Shown: one piece after another, positions 15,033 through 23,580 of the stretch
Layout of the letters: each line of letters begins with the position of its first letter
Numbering within the stretch: the first letter of the stretch is position 1
Origin: JAHELQ01 sp965603365
Lineage (GTDB): Bacteria > Acidobacteriota > Aminicenantia > UBA2199
Assembly: GCA_965603365.1 (NCBI GenBank)
Contig: CBFDCR010000021.1
Span: forward strand, 4,061 to 68,060
DNA: 64,000 nt
Reading direction: 5' to 3'
Translations under genes and position numbers: made by a program
The notes under the pieces: generated by a model
Database searches by the model: none
Seen by the model: only the letters and a program-made list of their open reading frames with translations
What the model was told of the DNA's origin: nothing

Positions 15033-17141
15033 GTGAAAAAGAAGATTAAATTTTCGTTAACGATCTTATTCATCTCAACCGTTCTTCTCACCGGCTGGGG
15101 GATAGAACAACAATTGGCCAACAGTCCGGGAAAGGAAAAAATCGACAGCTTGAATGAGTTGGCCTATGAAAACAAGGACAATGCCCCGCAAAAGTGCATC
15201 GATTACGCCAACCAGGCCCTTAAACTCTCTCAAGAACTCCACTATCCCGAAGGAGAAGCGGCTGCGCTGAAACATATCGGCTGCGGCTTCCGGGTACTGG
15301 GCGATTACAACAGGGCATTCCAGCACATCCGGCAGGCATTGGAAGTCTTCACCCGCTTAGGCGACAGCTCTAATATTGCCGACTGCGTAAAGGAGACCGG
15401 CATTGTCTATTTATACACCGGAAAGTACGATACCGCACTGGAGCACTTTTTTAACGCCCTTAGGATTGCCGAAGAGACCGGGGACAAAGAGGTAGAGGCC
15501 AATTCGTTGAACAACATCGGCATCGTCTATTTCAGTCTAAAACAGTTCGATAAGGCCCGGGAATACTATTTAAAGTCCCTGGAAAAGGAGAGGGAAACGG
15601 GAAATAAAACCAAAATTGCCCACTCCCTGCACAATCTTGGCGAACTCTGCATTTCGGTAGGAGACTTCGATGTCGCCTCGGGATATTTTAACGAAGCCTT
15701 GAATATTTATGAAGAATTGGGTCACCAGGAGGGGCTGTCAATCTGCTACAACAGCCTGGGAATCGTATATGCCATGACGGAGGGTTACGATAAATCGGAA
15801 AAATACTTTTTATCGGCACTGAAGATCGACGAAGCGTCCGGCTCCAAATGGAGAATCGCCAGGGCGTTAAACAACCTGGGGGAATGTTACCTCTACCAAA
15901 AAAAGTATAATAATGCCCTGGAATATCTAAAAAAGGGTCTGGGCATCGCCAGGGAGACCGACAACAAAGAGGTGGTCATCGATGTCTATCGACTCCTGTC
16001 CGACCTCTATACCGCCAGGGGGCAATTTAGAAAGGCACTGGAATACCAGAAGCTCTTCTTTGAAGCCAACACCACCCTATTCAACGAGAGGAGCAGCCAG
16101 CAAATTGCCGAAATAGAGACCCGGTACAACACCTTGAAAAAGGAGAAGGAGATCGAGACATTGAAGCAGGACCGGAAAATTCAAAAGCTCAGGTTGAGCC
16201 GGGCAAAAATCGCCCGCAACGCCCTGATCCTGGGACTCCTCCTGGTGCTCGTCATCGTCGGCCTGCTGTTTAAAAAATACCTCTACCTGTTTGGATTCTG
16301 GAAGAGGCAGAAATATATCGGCCAATTTCAGTTGATAGAAGAGATCGGCTCCGGCGGGATCGGCACCGTGTATAAGGCCCGTAATATCCGGGACAAGAGC
16401 GACACCGTGGCCATCAAGGTCTTAAAGCCGGAGTTGTTTCGAGACGAAAGCAGCCGCAAGCGGTTCAAACACGAGGCAGCGGTCATCGATAAACTGGAAC
16501 ACCCCCACATCGTCAACATCTTTGAAAGGGGCGAATACAAGGAGAAACTCTTCATCGTGATGGAACTCCTTGAGGGCAGGACACTGGATGTCAAGATTGC
16601 CGAAGAGGGGCCGCTGGGACTCGACGAGTGTGTGCACATCATGATCCAGATCGCCGATGCCTTAGTCCTGATTCACAGTAAAGAGATCGTGCACCGGGAT
16701 TTAAAACCGGCCAACATCATGCTGATCGAGAGGGGCGGGGATGGCAACTTTGTCAAGCTGCTGGACTTCGGCCTGGCCAGGAGTAAGTTTCAGACCCGGA
16801 TCACCAAAACCGGCGTATTGATGGGCACCCTGAACTACATGGCACCGGAGCAGTTGGCCCACTCGCACTATTCGTCCGCCAGCGATATCTACTCGCTGGG
16901 GGTCACCTTTTACGAGATGGTCACCGGCAAGATGGCCTTTCCCGGCGAGACGGCCACCGACATCATGAAACAGGTGCTGGACAGGAGACCGGTAGAACCC
17001 AACCGCTTCCGCCCCGACATCCCCACCCTCCTAAACGACCTCATCATGACCATGCTGGCCAAACCCCAGGACCGGCGTCCCCCCATCCACACCATACTCA
17101 CCCACCTCGAAAAAATCCATCCCCCCTCAAGTCTCAAATAG
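15033..17141 (+). CDS. Transmembrane Ser/Thr protein kinase with extracytoplasmic TPR domain
   Basis: 702 residues. A signal-anchor lies at 5-21, then about seven TPR units (about 30-350) and a coiled coil (about 355-395, EKEIETLKQDRKIQKLRLSR). A transmembrane helix follows at about 397-417. The C-terminal Hanks-type kinase (about 430-690) has the glycine loop GSGGIGTVYKA, AIKVLK with the ATP-binding Lys, HRDLKPANIM, DFGLAR and APEQ, so all catalytic residues are present. The TPR domain should lie outside the cytoplasmic membrane and pass a signal inward. The start is GTG at 15033. A sigma-54 promoter precedes it and the activator gene is divergent, so kinase, activator and peptide operon probably form one regulon. 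Confidence 0.9.
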   Translation: MKKKIKFSLTILFISTVLLTGWGIEQQLANSPGKEKIDSLNELAYENKDNAPQKCIDYANQALKLSQELHYPEGEAAALKHIGCGFRVLGDYNRAFQHIRQALEVFTRLGDSSNIADCVKETGIVYLYTGKYDTALEHFFNALRIAEETGDKEVEANSLNNIGIVYFSLKQFDKAREYYLKSLEKERETGNKTKIAHSLHNLGELCISVGDFDVASGYFNEALNIYEELGHQEGLSICYNSLGIVYAMTEGYDKSEKYFLSALKIDEASGSKWRIARALNNLGECYLYQKKYNNALEYLKKGLGIARETDNKEVVIDVYRLLSDLYTARGQFRKALEYQKLFFEANTTLFNERSSQQIAEIETRYNTLKKEKEIETLKQDRKIQKLRLSRAKIARNALILGLLLVLVIVGLLFKKYLYLFGFWKRQKYIGQFQLIEEIGSGGIGTVYKARNIRDKSDTVAIKVLKPELFRDESSRKRFKHEAAVIDKLEHPHIVNIFERGEYKEKLFIVMELLEGRTLDVKIAEEGPLGLDECVHIMIQIADALVLIHSKEIVHRDLKPANIMLIERGGDGNFVKLLDFGLARSKFQTRITKTGVLMGTLNYMAPEQLAHSHYSSASDIYSLGVTFYEMVTGKMAFPGETATDIMKQVLDRRPVEPNRFRPDIPTLLNDLIMTMLAKPQDRRPPIHTILTHLEKIHPPSSLK

Positions 17142-17189
17142 GGGCCTCCCCAGAGTGAAATTGTGGGGGAAAAGTTGTATATTTGGTTT

Positions 17190-17537
17190 ATGAAAGGTGT
17201 GAGTCAATTGATCCGGGAGCATGAAGCGGCGCTGCCAGAGGCCGAATTTAACGACGACTTCCTGCGGTATCACCGCACCCAGATCGAGTTTTTGCAGCAT
17301 GAACGGCTGGTGCACCTCATCGTGATGCTGGCCATCGGCCTGTTGTGCATCGGCTTCCTGGTGCTGTTCCTGGCCTTCGACTCCCTCTCCTTCATTGCCC
17401 TGTTTGCCCTCACCCTCATCCTGACGGTCTGTTACATCCTCCACTACTTCAAACTGGAAAACACCGTCATCCGCTGGTATTTCCTCTACAACCAGGCCCT
17501 CAAACACTCGTCCCCACCCCACATCCAGGTGGATTAA
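17190..17537 (+). CDS. Small membrane protein with two transmembrane helices
   Basis: About 115 residues. A charged N-terminal helix (SQLIREHEAALPEAEFNDDFLRYHRTQIEFLQ split by a short turn) precedes two transmembrane helices at about 41-60 and 65-85, then a short tail with NTVIRWYFLYNQALK. No family is recognised. The ATG at 17190 is chosen because the helix starts there; an in-frame GTG at 17163 would add nine residues. Neither has a good ribosome site. It follows the kinase gene by about 50 bases on the same strand and may be read through from it. Confidence 0.6.
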   Translation: MKGVSQLIREHEAALPEAEFNDDFLRYHRTQIEFLQHERLVHLIVMLAIGLLCIGFLVLFLAFDSLSFIALFALTLILTVCYILHYFKLENTVIRWYFLYNQALKHSSPPHIQVD

Positions 17538-17608
17538 CCCCCTATCCACCTGCCCCGGGACTCAAGTCACGTGCCCCAAAGCTTGAGTCACGTGGCACAA
17601 GGCGTAAG

Positions 17609-17638
17609 TGTAGAGGACGCAGATCTGCGTCCACTACA
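17609..17638. repeat. Dispersed palindromic repeat, copy 1
   Basis: A 30-base near-perfect palindrome with the centre GACGCAGATCTGCGTC and flanks TGTAGAG/CACTACA. Related copies are at 21593, 27841, 44259 and, with another centre, 62316. All lie between genes. Confidence 0.85.
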
Positions 17639-17702
17639 AGGAAAAACCACCAGATTAGGCCAGGAGAGGCTTTTGGGGGCAGGCAGAGCCATCACCCTTA
17701 AA

Positions 17703-18386
17703 TCAATTAAAGCTTAAATAAATATGATTTAATGTTATTGATACCCCACTTTTAATTTGATGTTCCGACCGGTAACATTCCGAATGACTATGTATGGGTT
17801 CATTTCGGTTAAGTATCTCGTGAGATCTGTTTCGCCGCCTACTCTTTAACAGTCTATTAATGCCTTCGATAACACCACCGACACTGCCTTCTAAAATATA
17901 TCCCGACAGGCAGCCATATGGATAACGTCCTGCCACGAAGTTGTCAATACCGGTATCAATATACCGCGCCCGTAAATGGGACGCATTTACTTTCGACCCG
18001 TCCGGCTTGTTCCAATCATTTTCCGCTAAATTTTTTGCTTCGATAAAATATTCCCATTTTGGGGGATTACTCCAATTCATAATTCTTACATCTATCCTGG
18101 GAGCCTCTTTTGGCTTCTGAATTCCATTATATATTTCCCGTGTATAAACGGGGTATTCCGGGATTATATCCAATTTCCATGTCCTGCTGCACAACGAATG
18201 TTTCATATACTTAATAAGATGCGCGGTCAGGCGCTCCTCTTCCCATGAACAGTCGTATTCACCCGCCTCTTTCATTAATTTATACCCCTCTATCAACGTG
18301 AATATGCAGCGGTATTCAAATCCCTTCCTGATTTCCTTTGCATAACGTTCATTCAATTCACCAATTGGATCTGTATTGCCGTTCAT
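17703..18386 (-). CDS. Putative PD-(D/E)xK restriction nuclease subunit
   Basis: 227 residues. The readable motif is PRIDVRIMNW followed by YFIEAKNLAEN: an Asp, then Glu-x-Lys on the next strand, as in PD-(D/E)xK nucleases (about residues 96-121). An N-terminal helical part (about 1-60) and a C-terminal region with the ISSL-type end NHIYLSFN complete it. The ATG overlaps the stop of the methylase gene (ATGA), so the two are translated together and probably act as one restriction-modification or phage-exclusion system. The nuclease call is by motif and context; the family is not known to me. Confidence 0.6.
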   Translation of the reverse strand: MNGNTDPIGELNERYAKEIRKGFEYRCIFTLIEGYKLMKEAGEYDCSWEEERLTAHLIKYMKHSLCSRTWKLDIIPEYPVYTREIYNGIQKPKEAPRIDVRIMNWSNPPKWEYFIEAKNLAENDWNKPDGSKVNASHLRARYIDTGIDNFVAGRYPYGCLSGYILEGSVGGVIEGINRLLKSRRRNRSHEILNRNEPIHSHSECYRSEHQIKSGVSITLNHIYLSFN

Positions 18387-21300
18387 TGAACTCGAGACCT
18401 GGAAACCTCAACAATAATATCGTCTGCATCATTCATTGCCATGGATCGCGACCAAAACCGCTTTTCATTGGGTTTGATGAGGAATATCGTATCACCATTG
18501 TAATACTTGACGACCTTCCTGAAATAGACACTTTCTGAAAATCTTTCATACGTATAATGGTCGACTTCTTTCAAGAGATTACTAATTTCAGGTTGGGAAG
18601 AAATTTTTTCAATGAAACCCGGCTTTTCCCGGTCTGAAAAACGTACCGCCGCCATGTTGAGTGGAGAATAATGTTTTACATCGTAAATCGTGGCCCAAAC
18701 GGTTGTTTCACCATATTGAAGTATATCGTTGATATCTTCACATATGATCCTGGCATACTCCTCAAGTTCATCGATGGTGGGACGATTATAGGCCTCGGAC
18801 GTTTCACCTTCCTGGAAAAGTTCAAGACTGTATCTCAGCGTATCTTCGACCAAATAACGTTCCCTTTGAGATAGACCGAGACCCCGGTATATTATTTCAT
18901 CAATCTCCTTCTCGATGTGAGATGTATCCCTGGCTAAAGCCGGATTGCTCTTTTTTAAGGCAATGATTTCATCCACTTTCCCGGCCAGTTTCTCTATTTC
19001 GGACTCAGTCATTGAAAAAATCAAACCAGGTAGAAATAATAATTCTTTTAACGTGACTCTCTCTCTTTCAATTCCCCATGTCGATGCTGTTAAAAACAAA
19101 AAATAAGCTGCGAATGATGAATTGGTATACGCGACCAACGCTTTTAAAATTTTAGAATCAACGTTTGCCGTAATACCAAAAACGGCATTCCTGTATACGC
19201 ATTTAAAAGGAATATAACTGGCACAGAACCGTTTATTTTTTTGCCCTTCTTTAATAATAACCATCGGAGGGGAAAATATTCTGCCCTCGTGTGGTCTGTA
19301 GTTCGCATCTTTGCCTAATTTAAACAAATTATCTTCGCTGGTATAGAAACGTTCAATTTTCCTGGTGGGAACTAAGGGAAAATCAGCAAATTCAGGAACG
19401 TAACAACCATCATCACCAGGTTTATGTAAACCAATTCCATAATGCCAGGTATCACGATTTGAATCAAAATACTCTTTCAATGATTTACCACGGCTCAAAC
19501 GGTTAATAACGGCGAAATCTCTGTCGGTTGCCCACATTGCCACTTTCCAGATATTTGAATCTTCCTTCGCACACTCCTCCCGCGGTAAAAATTTAAAATC
19601 GGAACCATCGATCACCACACCTTCAACCATATTCTTTTTAACAGGAGATTTGGGCGCGCAATAAATAATTCTTTCTTTGACAACATCAGGCTTTTTCGCA
19701 CGGAAAAAAATTACACATACCGGGCCGACGGCAGAAGGAATCAACTGCCCGCCATGCTCTTTCTTTGCCTTCCTGAGTACGGAAAAATTGTAGACAGCTT
19801 CCACATACGTGTCGTTAAACAAAAATTTTCTGAAGTTTTGATACCCCCCGGTTTTATTAAATAGAATTTTGCTTGCGGCTACCAGGGCAATCTGACCTCT
19901 GGGAGATAATTGAGTCGCACGATGTAAAAATGCCAACACATATTCCTGGGCAAAATCCAATTCTTTCAAATAGTCTTGCGCTTCTTTAGGTAGCCTTCCT
20001 CTTTTAAACGGGGGATTGCCTACCACCAAATCATATTCATGTTTAGAAAAAATACCACCCGTCAAACTGCTTGAACGGAAGAGATTGAAACCCTGTCTCT
20101 CTTTTGCCGTTTCACCGGGATCGAAAACCAGGAAGGGAAACCGGACCGAATTCCATATACGTTTGGGTTCCAGGTAATCCAGCATGGCCAGGTAAAGGCT
20201 GAAGGCCGTAACTTTGACGGCTTCCGGGTTTATCTCAACACCATAAATCGAGTTGAGCAATATTTCTTTCAAATCGGTGGCGCCAATTCGTTCACCCTTA
20301 TGACAAAATTTCCATCTATCCACCAACCGCCGGTAAGATTCCACCAGGAAAATGCCGGAACCGCAGGCAGGATCGATAACTTTTAAATTATAATCGGTAT
20401 TGCTTTCATCCGCCCATGGTAGTTTTGCGTTTAAAATGAATTCCACCAATGAAAGGGGTGTGTAAAAAGAGCCGTCTTTAGACACCTGTTCTGCACCGTT
20501 TTCGGTCCTCAAGAATTCTTCGTAGATTTCACTGATCAGTTCGATAGGGATGATACTGAAATCAAAGGCCCTCCATTCAAATAGACGGCCGCTGTCTGTT
20601 TGACCATCCCAGAAACAATTCTTTACAGCCTTGAGATGCGACTCATCCACGGTTCTTATTTCATCTTCACCGACGGGAAAAAGATTTCCGTTAAACGATT
20701 TATCCAGTGTTTCAAATAAATTATACGTTGCATTTTTATCGTCAAGGATATCAAAGTAACTTTCTGCATTAGAAAGATACTTTTGATAAAATCCCGGGGT
20801 AGTGGCTTCCCGGTCTTCCAGGTAAAGTATAAAAAGAGACCTGATAAGGAGACTGTGAACTATTTTCAGTCCTATTCCCCTGTCTATCAACTCTGCCCTT
20901 GTTTCTTTTAAGCTTTTTATCAATGCCCGATCGACCCTCTCCCGGGGGTCCATCAAATTTGCGTAGTCTTCCCGTTTCCAAAACCGGCCGGACTCAAGAG
21001 AAATCCTACCGAAGATATCGGTTAATTCAGCTAATCGTCGTTGGTCAAGGATGAAAGAGTACCTGTAAATCTCTATGGATTCCCTATTTTTACTTTCATC
21101 TTTAAAATTTATCGGTTTCCTGAAACAGTTGTAGATTCGCAGTTCCATTGGGCTGCTCACATAGAGGAACGGAACCCGGCGTTGATTCCAGATTTTTTTA
21201 TGAATGGAACAGATTTCTTCGATTTCGTCCTTCCCAAAATTCGTTATGGATTTGAAATAGATGGTAGGAAATTCTCCGGAAAAATAGATACCGTCGATAT

Positions 21301-21424
21301 TGAATCCTTTGACCTCATCGATGGCCCGGCGCTGGGGCATCGAAATGGCCCTCTCTCCATCATCCTCTAACGCAACATAGCCTCTTTCATAATCAAGAAT
21401 TTCTAATATCTCGGTTCTATCCAT
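18383..21424 (-). CDS. Eco57I-type N6-adenine DNA methyltransferase
   Basis: 1013 residues. The SAM-binding motif VIDPACGSGIF lies at about 349-359 and the catalytic NPPF at about 465-468, the order of the gamma class that methylates adenine N6. An N-terminal region (1-330) contains no clear nuclease motif, and a long C-terminal region (about 600-1013) is of the target-recognition and helical type seen in Type IIG enzymes. The nuclease gene that follows overlaps by four bases and may supply cleavage. No BREX or DISARM core genes are adjacent. It is first in a two-gene defence operon. Confidence 0.85.
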   Translation of the reverse strand: MDRTEILEILDYERGYVALEDDGERAISMPQRRAIDEVKGFNIDGIYFSGEFPTIYFKSITNFGKDEIEEICSIHKKIWNQRRVPFLYVSSPMELRIYNCFRKPINFKDESKNRESIEIYRYSFILDQRRLAELTDIFGRISLESGRFWKREDYANLMDPRERVDRALIKSLKETRAELIDRGIGLKIVHSLLIRSLFILYLEDREATTPGFYQKYLSNAESYFDILDDKNATYNLFETLDKSFNGNLFPVGEDEIRTVDESHLKAVKNCFWDGQTDSGRLFEWRAFDFSIIPIELISEIYEEFLRTENGAEQVSKDGSFYTPLSLVEFILNAKLPWADESNTDYNLKVIDPACGSGIFLVESYRRLVDRWKFCHKGERIGATDLKEILLNSIYGVEINPEAVKVTAFSLYLAMLDYLEPKRIWNSVRFPFLVFDPGETAKERQGFNLFRSSSLTGGIFSKHEYDLVVGNPPFKRGRLPKEAQDYLKELDFAQEYVLAFLHRATQLSPRGQIALVAASKILFNKTGGYQNFRKFLFNDTYVEAVYNFSVLRKAKKEHGGQLIPSAVGPVCVIFFRAKKPDVVKERIIYCAPKSPVKKNMVEGVVIDGSDFKFLPREECAKEDSNIWKVAMWATDRDFAVINRLSRGKSLKEYFDSNRDTWHYGIGLHKPGDDGCYVPEFADFPLVPTRKIERFYTSEDNLFKLGKDANYRPHEGRIFSPPMVIIKEGQKNKRFCASYIPFKCVYRNAVFGITANVDSKILKALVAYTNSSFAAYFLFLTASTWGIERERVTLKELLFLPGLIFSMTESEIEKLAGKVDEIIALKKSNPALARDTSHIEKEIDEIIYRGLGLSQRERYLVEDTLRYSLELFQEGETSEAYNRPTIDELEEYARIICEDINDILQYGETTVWATIYDVKHYSPLNMAAVRFSDREKPGFIEKISSQPEISNLLKEVDHYTYERFSESVYFRKVVKYYNGDTIFLIKPNEKRFWSRSMAMNDADDIIVEVSRSRVQ

Positions 21425-21530
21425 TTTTCATTCATTCAACAACCAGGACGTTTTATTTCAAACAAATTAATTATATATGAAATAAAACACATTTTCAATA
21501 GAAACAGGCTCCTGGGGTTGACAGGATGCG

Positions 21531-21571
21531 GGGCTGTTGGGGACAGGCAAAAATCAGGCAATAAGTAGAGT
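21531..21571 (+). repeat. Dispersed repeat with GGGCTGTTGGGGACAGGCAA
   Basis: The same sequence recurs at 23134-23178 with a 14-base internal insertion, bracketing the AbiE genes on both sides. Shorter relatives (GGCCAGGCAAAAATTTTT) occur near 44500. Function unknown. Confidence 0.6.
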
Positions 21572-21592
21572 GAGGTAGCCCGGGAAAATTGG

Positions 21593-21619
21593 TGTAGAGG
21601 ACGCAGATCTGCGTCCACT
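21593..21619. repeat. Dispersed palindromic repeat, copy 2
   Basis: TGTAGAGGACGCAGATCTGC and the mirrored GTCCACT, lacking the last bases of the right arm. It ends just before the stop of the AbiEii gene. Confidence 0.8.
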
Positions 21620-21620
21620 T

Positions 21621-22421
21621 TTAACTTCGTAAAAGGAGGAGGAGGTTTGATTTCGTAAAGGTGAGGAGATCGTCCCGGGATTCTAAGAAGGGGATGACAT
21701 CGTTTTTCACCTCTGCCCATTTTAAAGATTGGATCTTTTCTTCCAGCATTTTCAGCCAGTTGTTCCGGTCGATATCGGGAAAATCCCTGATCTTCTGGCG
21801 AACGGCATTGTTCAATTGGTTGAAATTGGGGATCAAGCCTTTCCATTTCGATAAATACCAGAACAGATCGTAAATATCCCGGCCTTTTGTATAACGCCTG
21901 GTAAAGACCGCATCCAACTTACCGGCAAACATGGAGGGCAGGTCATAGTGTTGGATTAACACGGGTAAATGAAGATCAACCACCGTTTTTTCACCATGCC
22001 ATCCTGTCGGCGGATTGACATCAATCTCAATATGGATAGATAATTTTTGGTGCGGACGGTGGGAAAGTCCTGATTCATAAAGCAGGCCCGTAAAACCAAT
22101 AGCCGCCTTCTGCACCACCTTGTCTTCCTTTAATTTAAATGTCGAAGAGTATCCGGCTTTCTCAAGTTGTTGAGCAATTCTCTTCATATAGCCGGGAAAA
22201 TCGGTTGGGGCCCAATCATCCCCCCTGGAAAAATCAAGGTCCTCGGAATAGCGCCTGATCCGGTAAAGAAAACGCAGCGCGGTACCGCCGACAAAATAGA
22301 GGTAAGGAGTCATCCCCACCTTTTGCATCAAAAACAGGATGTAATTTTGAAGATATTCCCGCAGGATATTTAATTTATGATGCTCGGCCTCGCGAACTTT
22401 TTGCAGGGCAATTTCCTTCAT
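21621..22421 (-). CDS. AbiEii-type nucleotidyltransferase toxin
   Basis: 266 residues. The nucleotidyltransferase core is FVGGTALRFLYRIRRYSEDLDFS (about 43-65), with GGTAL and the two Asp of EDLDF in place of the usual GS...DxD pattern, as in AbiEii/AbiGii toxins. The second signature KGRDIYDLFWYL lies at about 174-185. The family blocks growth by NTP transfer to tRNA or other targets and is paired with an AbiEi-like antitoxin. Its ATG overlaps the antitoxin stop by four bases. No frameshift is seen, so the pair looks intact. Confidence 0.88.
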   Translation of the reverse strand: MKEIALQKVREAEHHKLNILREYLQNYILFLMQKVGMTPYLYFVGGTALRFLYRIRRYSEDLDFSRGDDWAPTDFPGYMKRIAQQLEKAGYSSTFKLKEDKVVQKAAIGFTGLLYESGLSHRPHQKLSIHIEIDVNPPTGWHGEKTVVDLHLPVLIQHYDLPSMFAGKLDAVFTRRYTKGRDIYDLFWYLSKWKGLIPNFNQLNNAVRQKIRDFPDIDRNNWLKMLEEKIQSLKWAEVKNDVIPFLESRDDLLTFTKSNLLLLLRS

Positions 22422-23047
22422 GCCGCCTGCTCCTCTAAATAGGCGAGGGATGATTTCAGGATTTTCCCCCAGCCTCTGCGGCCAATCTTAGTCGAAAAAT
22501 CTTTGAATCGATGGAGATTTAATTGGTCCAGGTTTTGCAGGCGCAGTTCAGCCAGCCACTCCGGGGAAAAGGGATTTTCCTGGCTGAAGAGATAAATTTT
22601 ATCCAGCAGTGCCTTTTCCGGCAGGGCAATAGTTACGGTATAACCCCGGTATTTTCGCTGCTCGTAGCCACAAAAAAATGAGGGCTGAACATGACGGTAA
22701 ATGAACAAACTGTCCTGGACCGTAATGTCTATGCCCCTACCGGAGGTGACAGAGGTGGGATTGGGGACATGCTCCGGGATCAGGTCGTAATACTGCAAGG
22801 CCCAATCCAGCGATAAATAGGAGGGATGAACCACCCGGTTGGCAATCACCGGCAAGGGGATCTCTTCCAGACGATAGGGACGGGCAATTAAATACCAGCC
22901 CCGACGGATCTGGATGAGTTTGCCGGCCCTGACCCAGCGGGAGAGCTGGATCTGGATATGCCCCGGGGGATCGGAAAAAATATTTAGCATGGAAGAGTGA
23001 AACAGCGGCCTCTGGGCAAACTCATCCATGAAACTTTTCCAATCCAT
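22418..23047 (-). CDS. AbiEi-type antitoxin, transcriptional repressor of the pair
   Basis: 209 residues. The N-terminal winged helix (about 1-60, with QLSRWVRAGKLIQIRRGWYLI) is followed by the AbiEi C-terminal domain (HPSYLSLDWALQYYDLIPE, then YRGYTVTIALPEKALLDKIYL). In characterised Type IV pairs this protein represses the operon by binding inverted repeats at its promoter, and a perfect inverted repeat lies six bases before this start. There is no ribosome site, so the message may be leaderless or start within the repeat. Confidence 0.85.
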   Translation of the reverse strand: MDWKSFMDEFAQRPLFHSSMLNIFSDPPGHIQIQLSRWVRAGKLIQIRRGWYLIARPYRLEEIPLPVIANRVVHPSYLSLDWALQYYDLIPEHVPNPTSVTSGRGIDITVQDSLFIYRHVQPSFFCGYEQRKYRGYTVTIALPEKALLDKIYLFSQENPFSPEWLAELRLQNLDQLNLHRFKDFSTKIGRRGWGKILKSSLAYLEEQAA

Positions 23048-23052
23048 GGCAA

Positions 23053-23076
23053 TAACTTAACACATTTGTTAAGTTA
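23053..23076. promoter_or_regulatory. Candidate AbiEi operator
   Basis: TAACTTAACA, four bases, TGTTAAGTTA: a perfect ten-base inverted repeat starting six bases before the antitoxin ATG. It would cover the -10 region or the start of the message, as expected for autoregulation. Confidence 0.7.
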
Positions 23077-23133
23077 ATGCAATATGTCTCATCGATAACC
23101 TTTTAATCTATCACTTATAAGGAAGATGGGGGG

Positions 23134-23178
23134 CGGCTGTTGGGGACAGGCAAAAATAAGCCGCCAAAAATCAGGCAG
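23134..23178 (+). repeat. Dispersed repeat, second copy of the 21531 element
   Basis: GGCTGTTGGGGACAGGCAAA is shared with 21531-21571. A 14-base insertion duplicates the CAAAAAT part. Confidence 0.55.
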
Positions 23179-23236
23179 CCTTCATTCACATTTGACAGAA
23201 AGGCAAATAAATATTATATTTAGCAAAGAGGTAAAC

Positions 23237-23479
23237 ATGGAAACAGTGGTGATCGACACGTTGATTCAAGATAACGTGATACAAATCCCCAAACAATTCA
23301 ACAACAAACGGGTCAAAATCATCATCATGGAGACGGAGGAGGCCGAAGACCAAAAGAGCGCCAGCCGCCGCAGATTGAATTTCAAAATAGACGAAACCCT
23401 CGAAGACGTAACCCCCTTCGCCGACGTCCAGGACACGGCAGCCTTCTCCAGGCACTTGAGAGAGAGACACTGGCGATGA
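23237..23479 (+). CDS. VapB-like antitoxin of a truncated VapBC pair
   Basis: 80 residues. An N-terminal strand segment METVVIDTLIQDNVIQIPKQF resembles swapped-hairpin antitoxins; the tail FADVQDTAAFSRHLRERHWR is the toxin-binding region type. An AAAGAGGT site precedes the ATG. The stop overlaps the start of a PIN gene (ATGA), the normal coupling, but that toxin is cut short at 34 residues. An in-frame start further upstream at 23126 is unlikely because that stretch is repeat sequence. Confidence 0.7.
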   Translation: METVVIDTLIQDNVIQIPKQFNNKRVKIIIMETEEAEDQKSASRRRLNFKIDETLEDVTPFADVQDTAAFSRHLRERHWR

Positions 23480-23580
23480 TATTTGCCGACACCTGCATAC
23501 CGATCGATTATTTCAAAAACGACAAGATTAACGAATTATTGAAGATATTACATTCTTTGACTGATCTGGATGCCGAATAA
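23476..23580 (+). pseudogene. Truncated VapC PIN toxin, N-terminal 34 residues only
   Basis: MIFADTCIPIDYFKNDK is the standard first strand and helix of a PIN RNase, with the first catalytic Asp. The frame ends at TAA 23578-23580 where about 125-130 residues are usual. The next gene begins inside its last codons, so a rearrangement joined the STAND gene to the remnant. Confidence 0.8.

Noticed and set aside
18383..21424. BREX or DISARM system around the methylase
   Set aside because: No PglZ, BrxC, BrxL, DrmA or DrmB-like gene is adjacent; only one nuclease-like gene follows.
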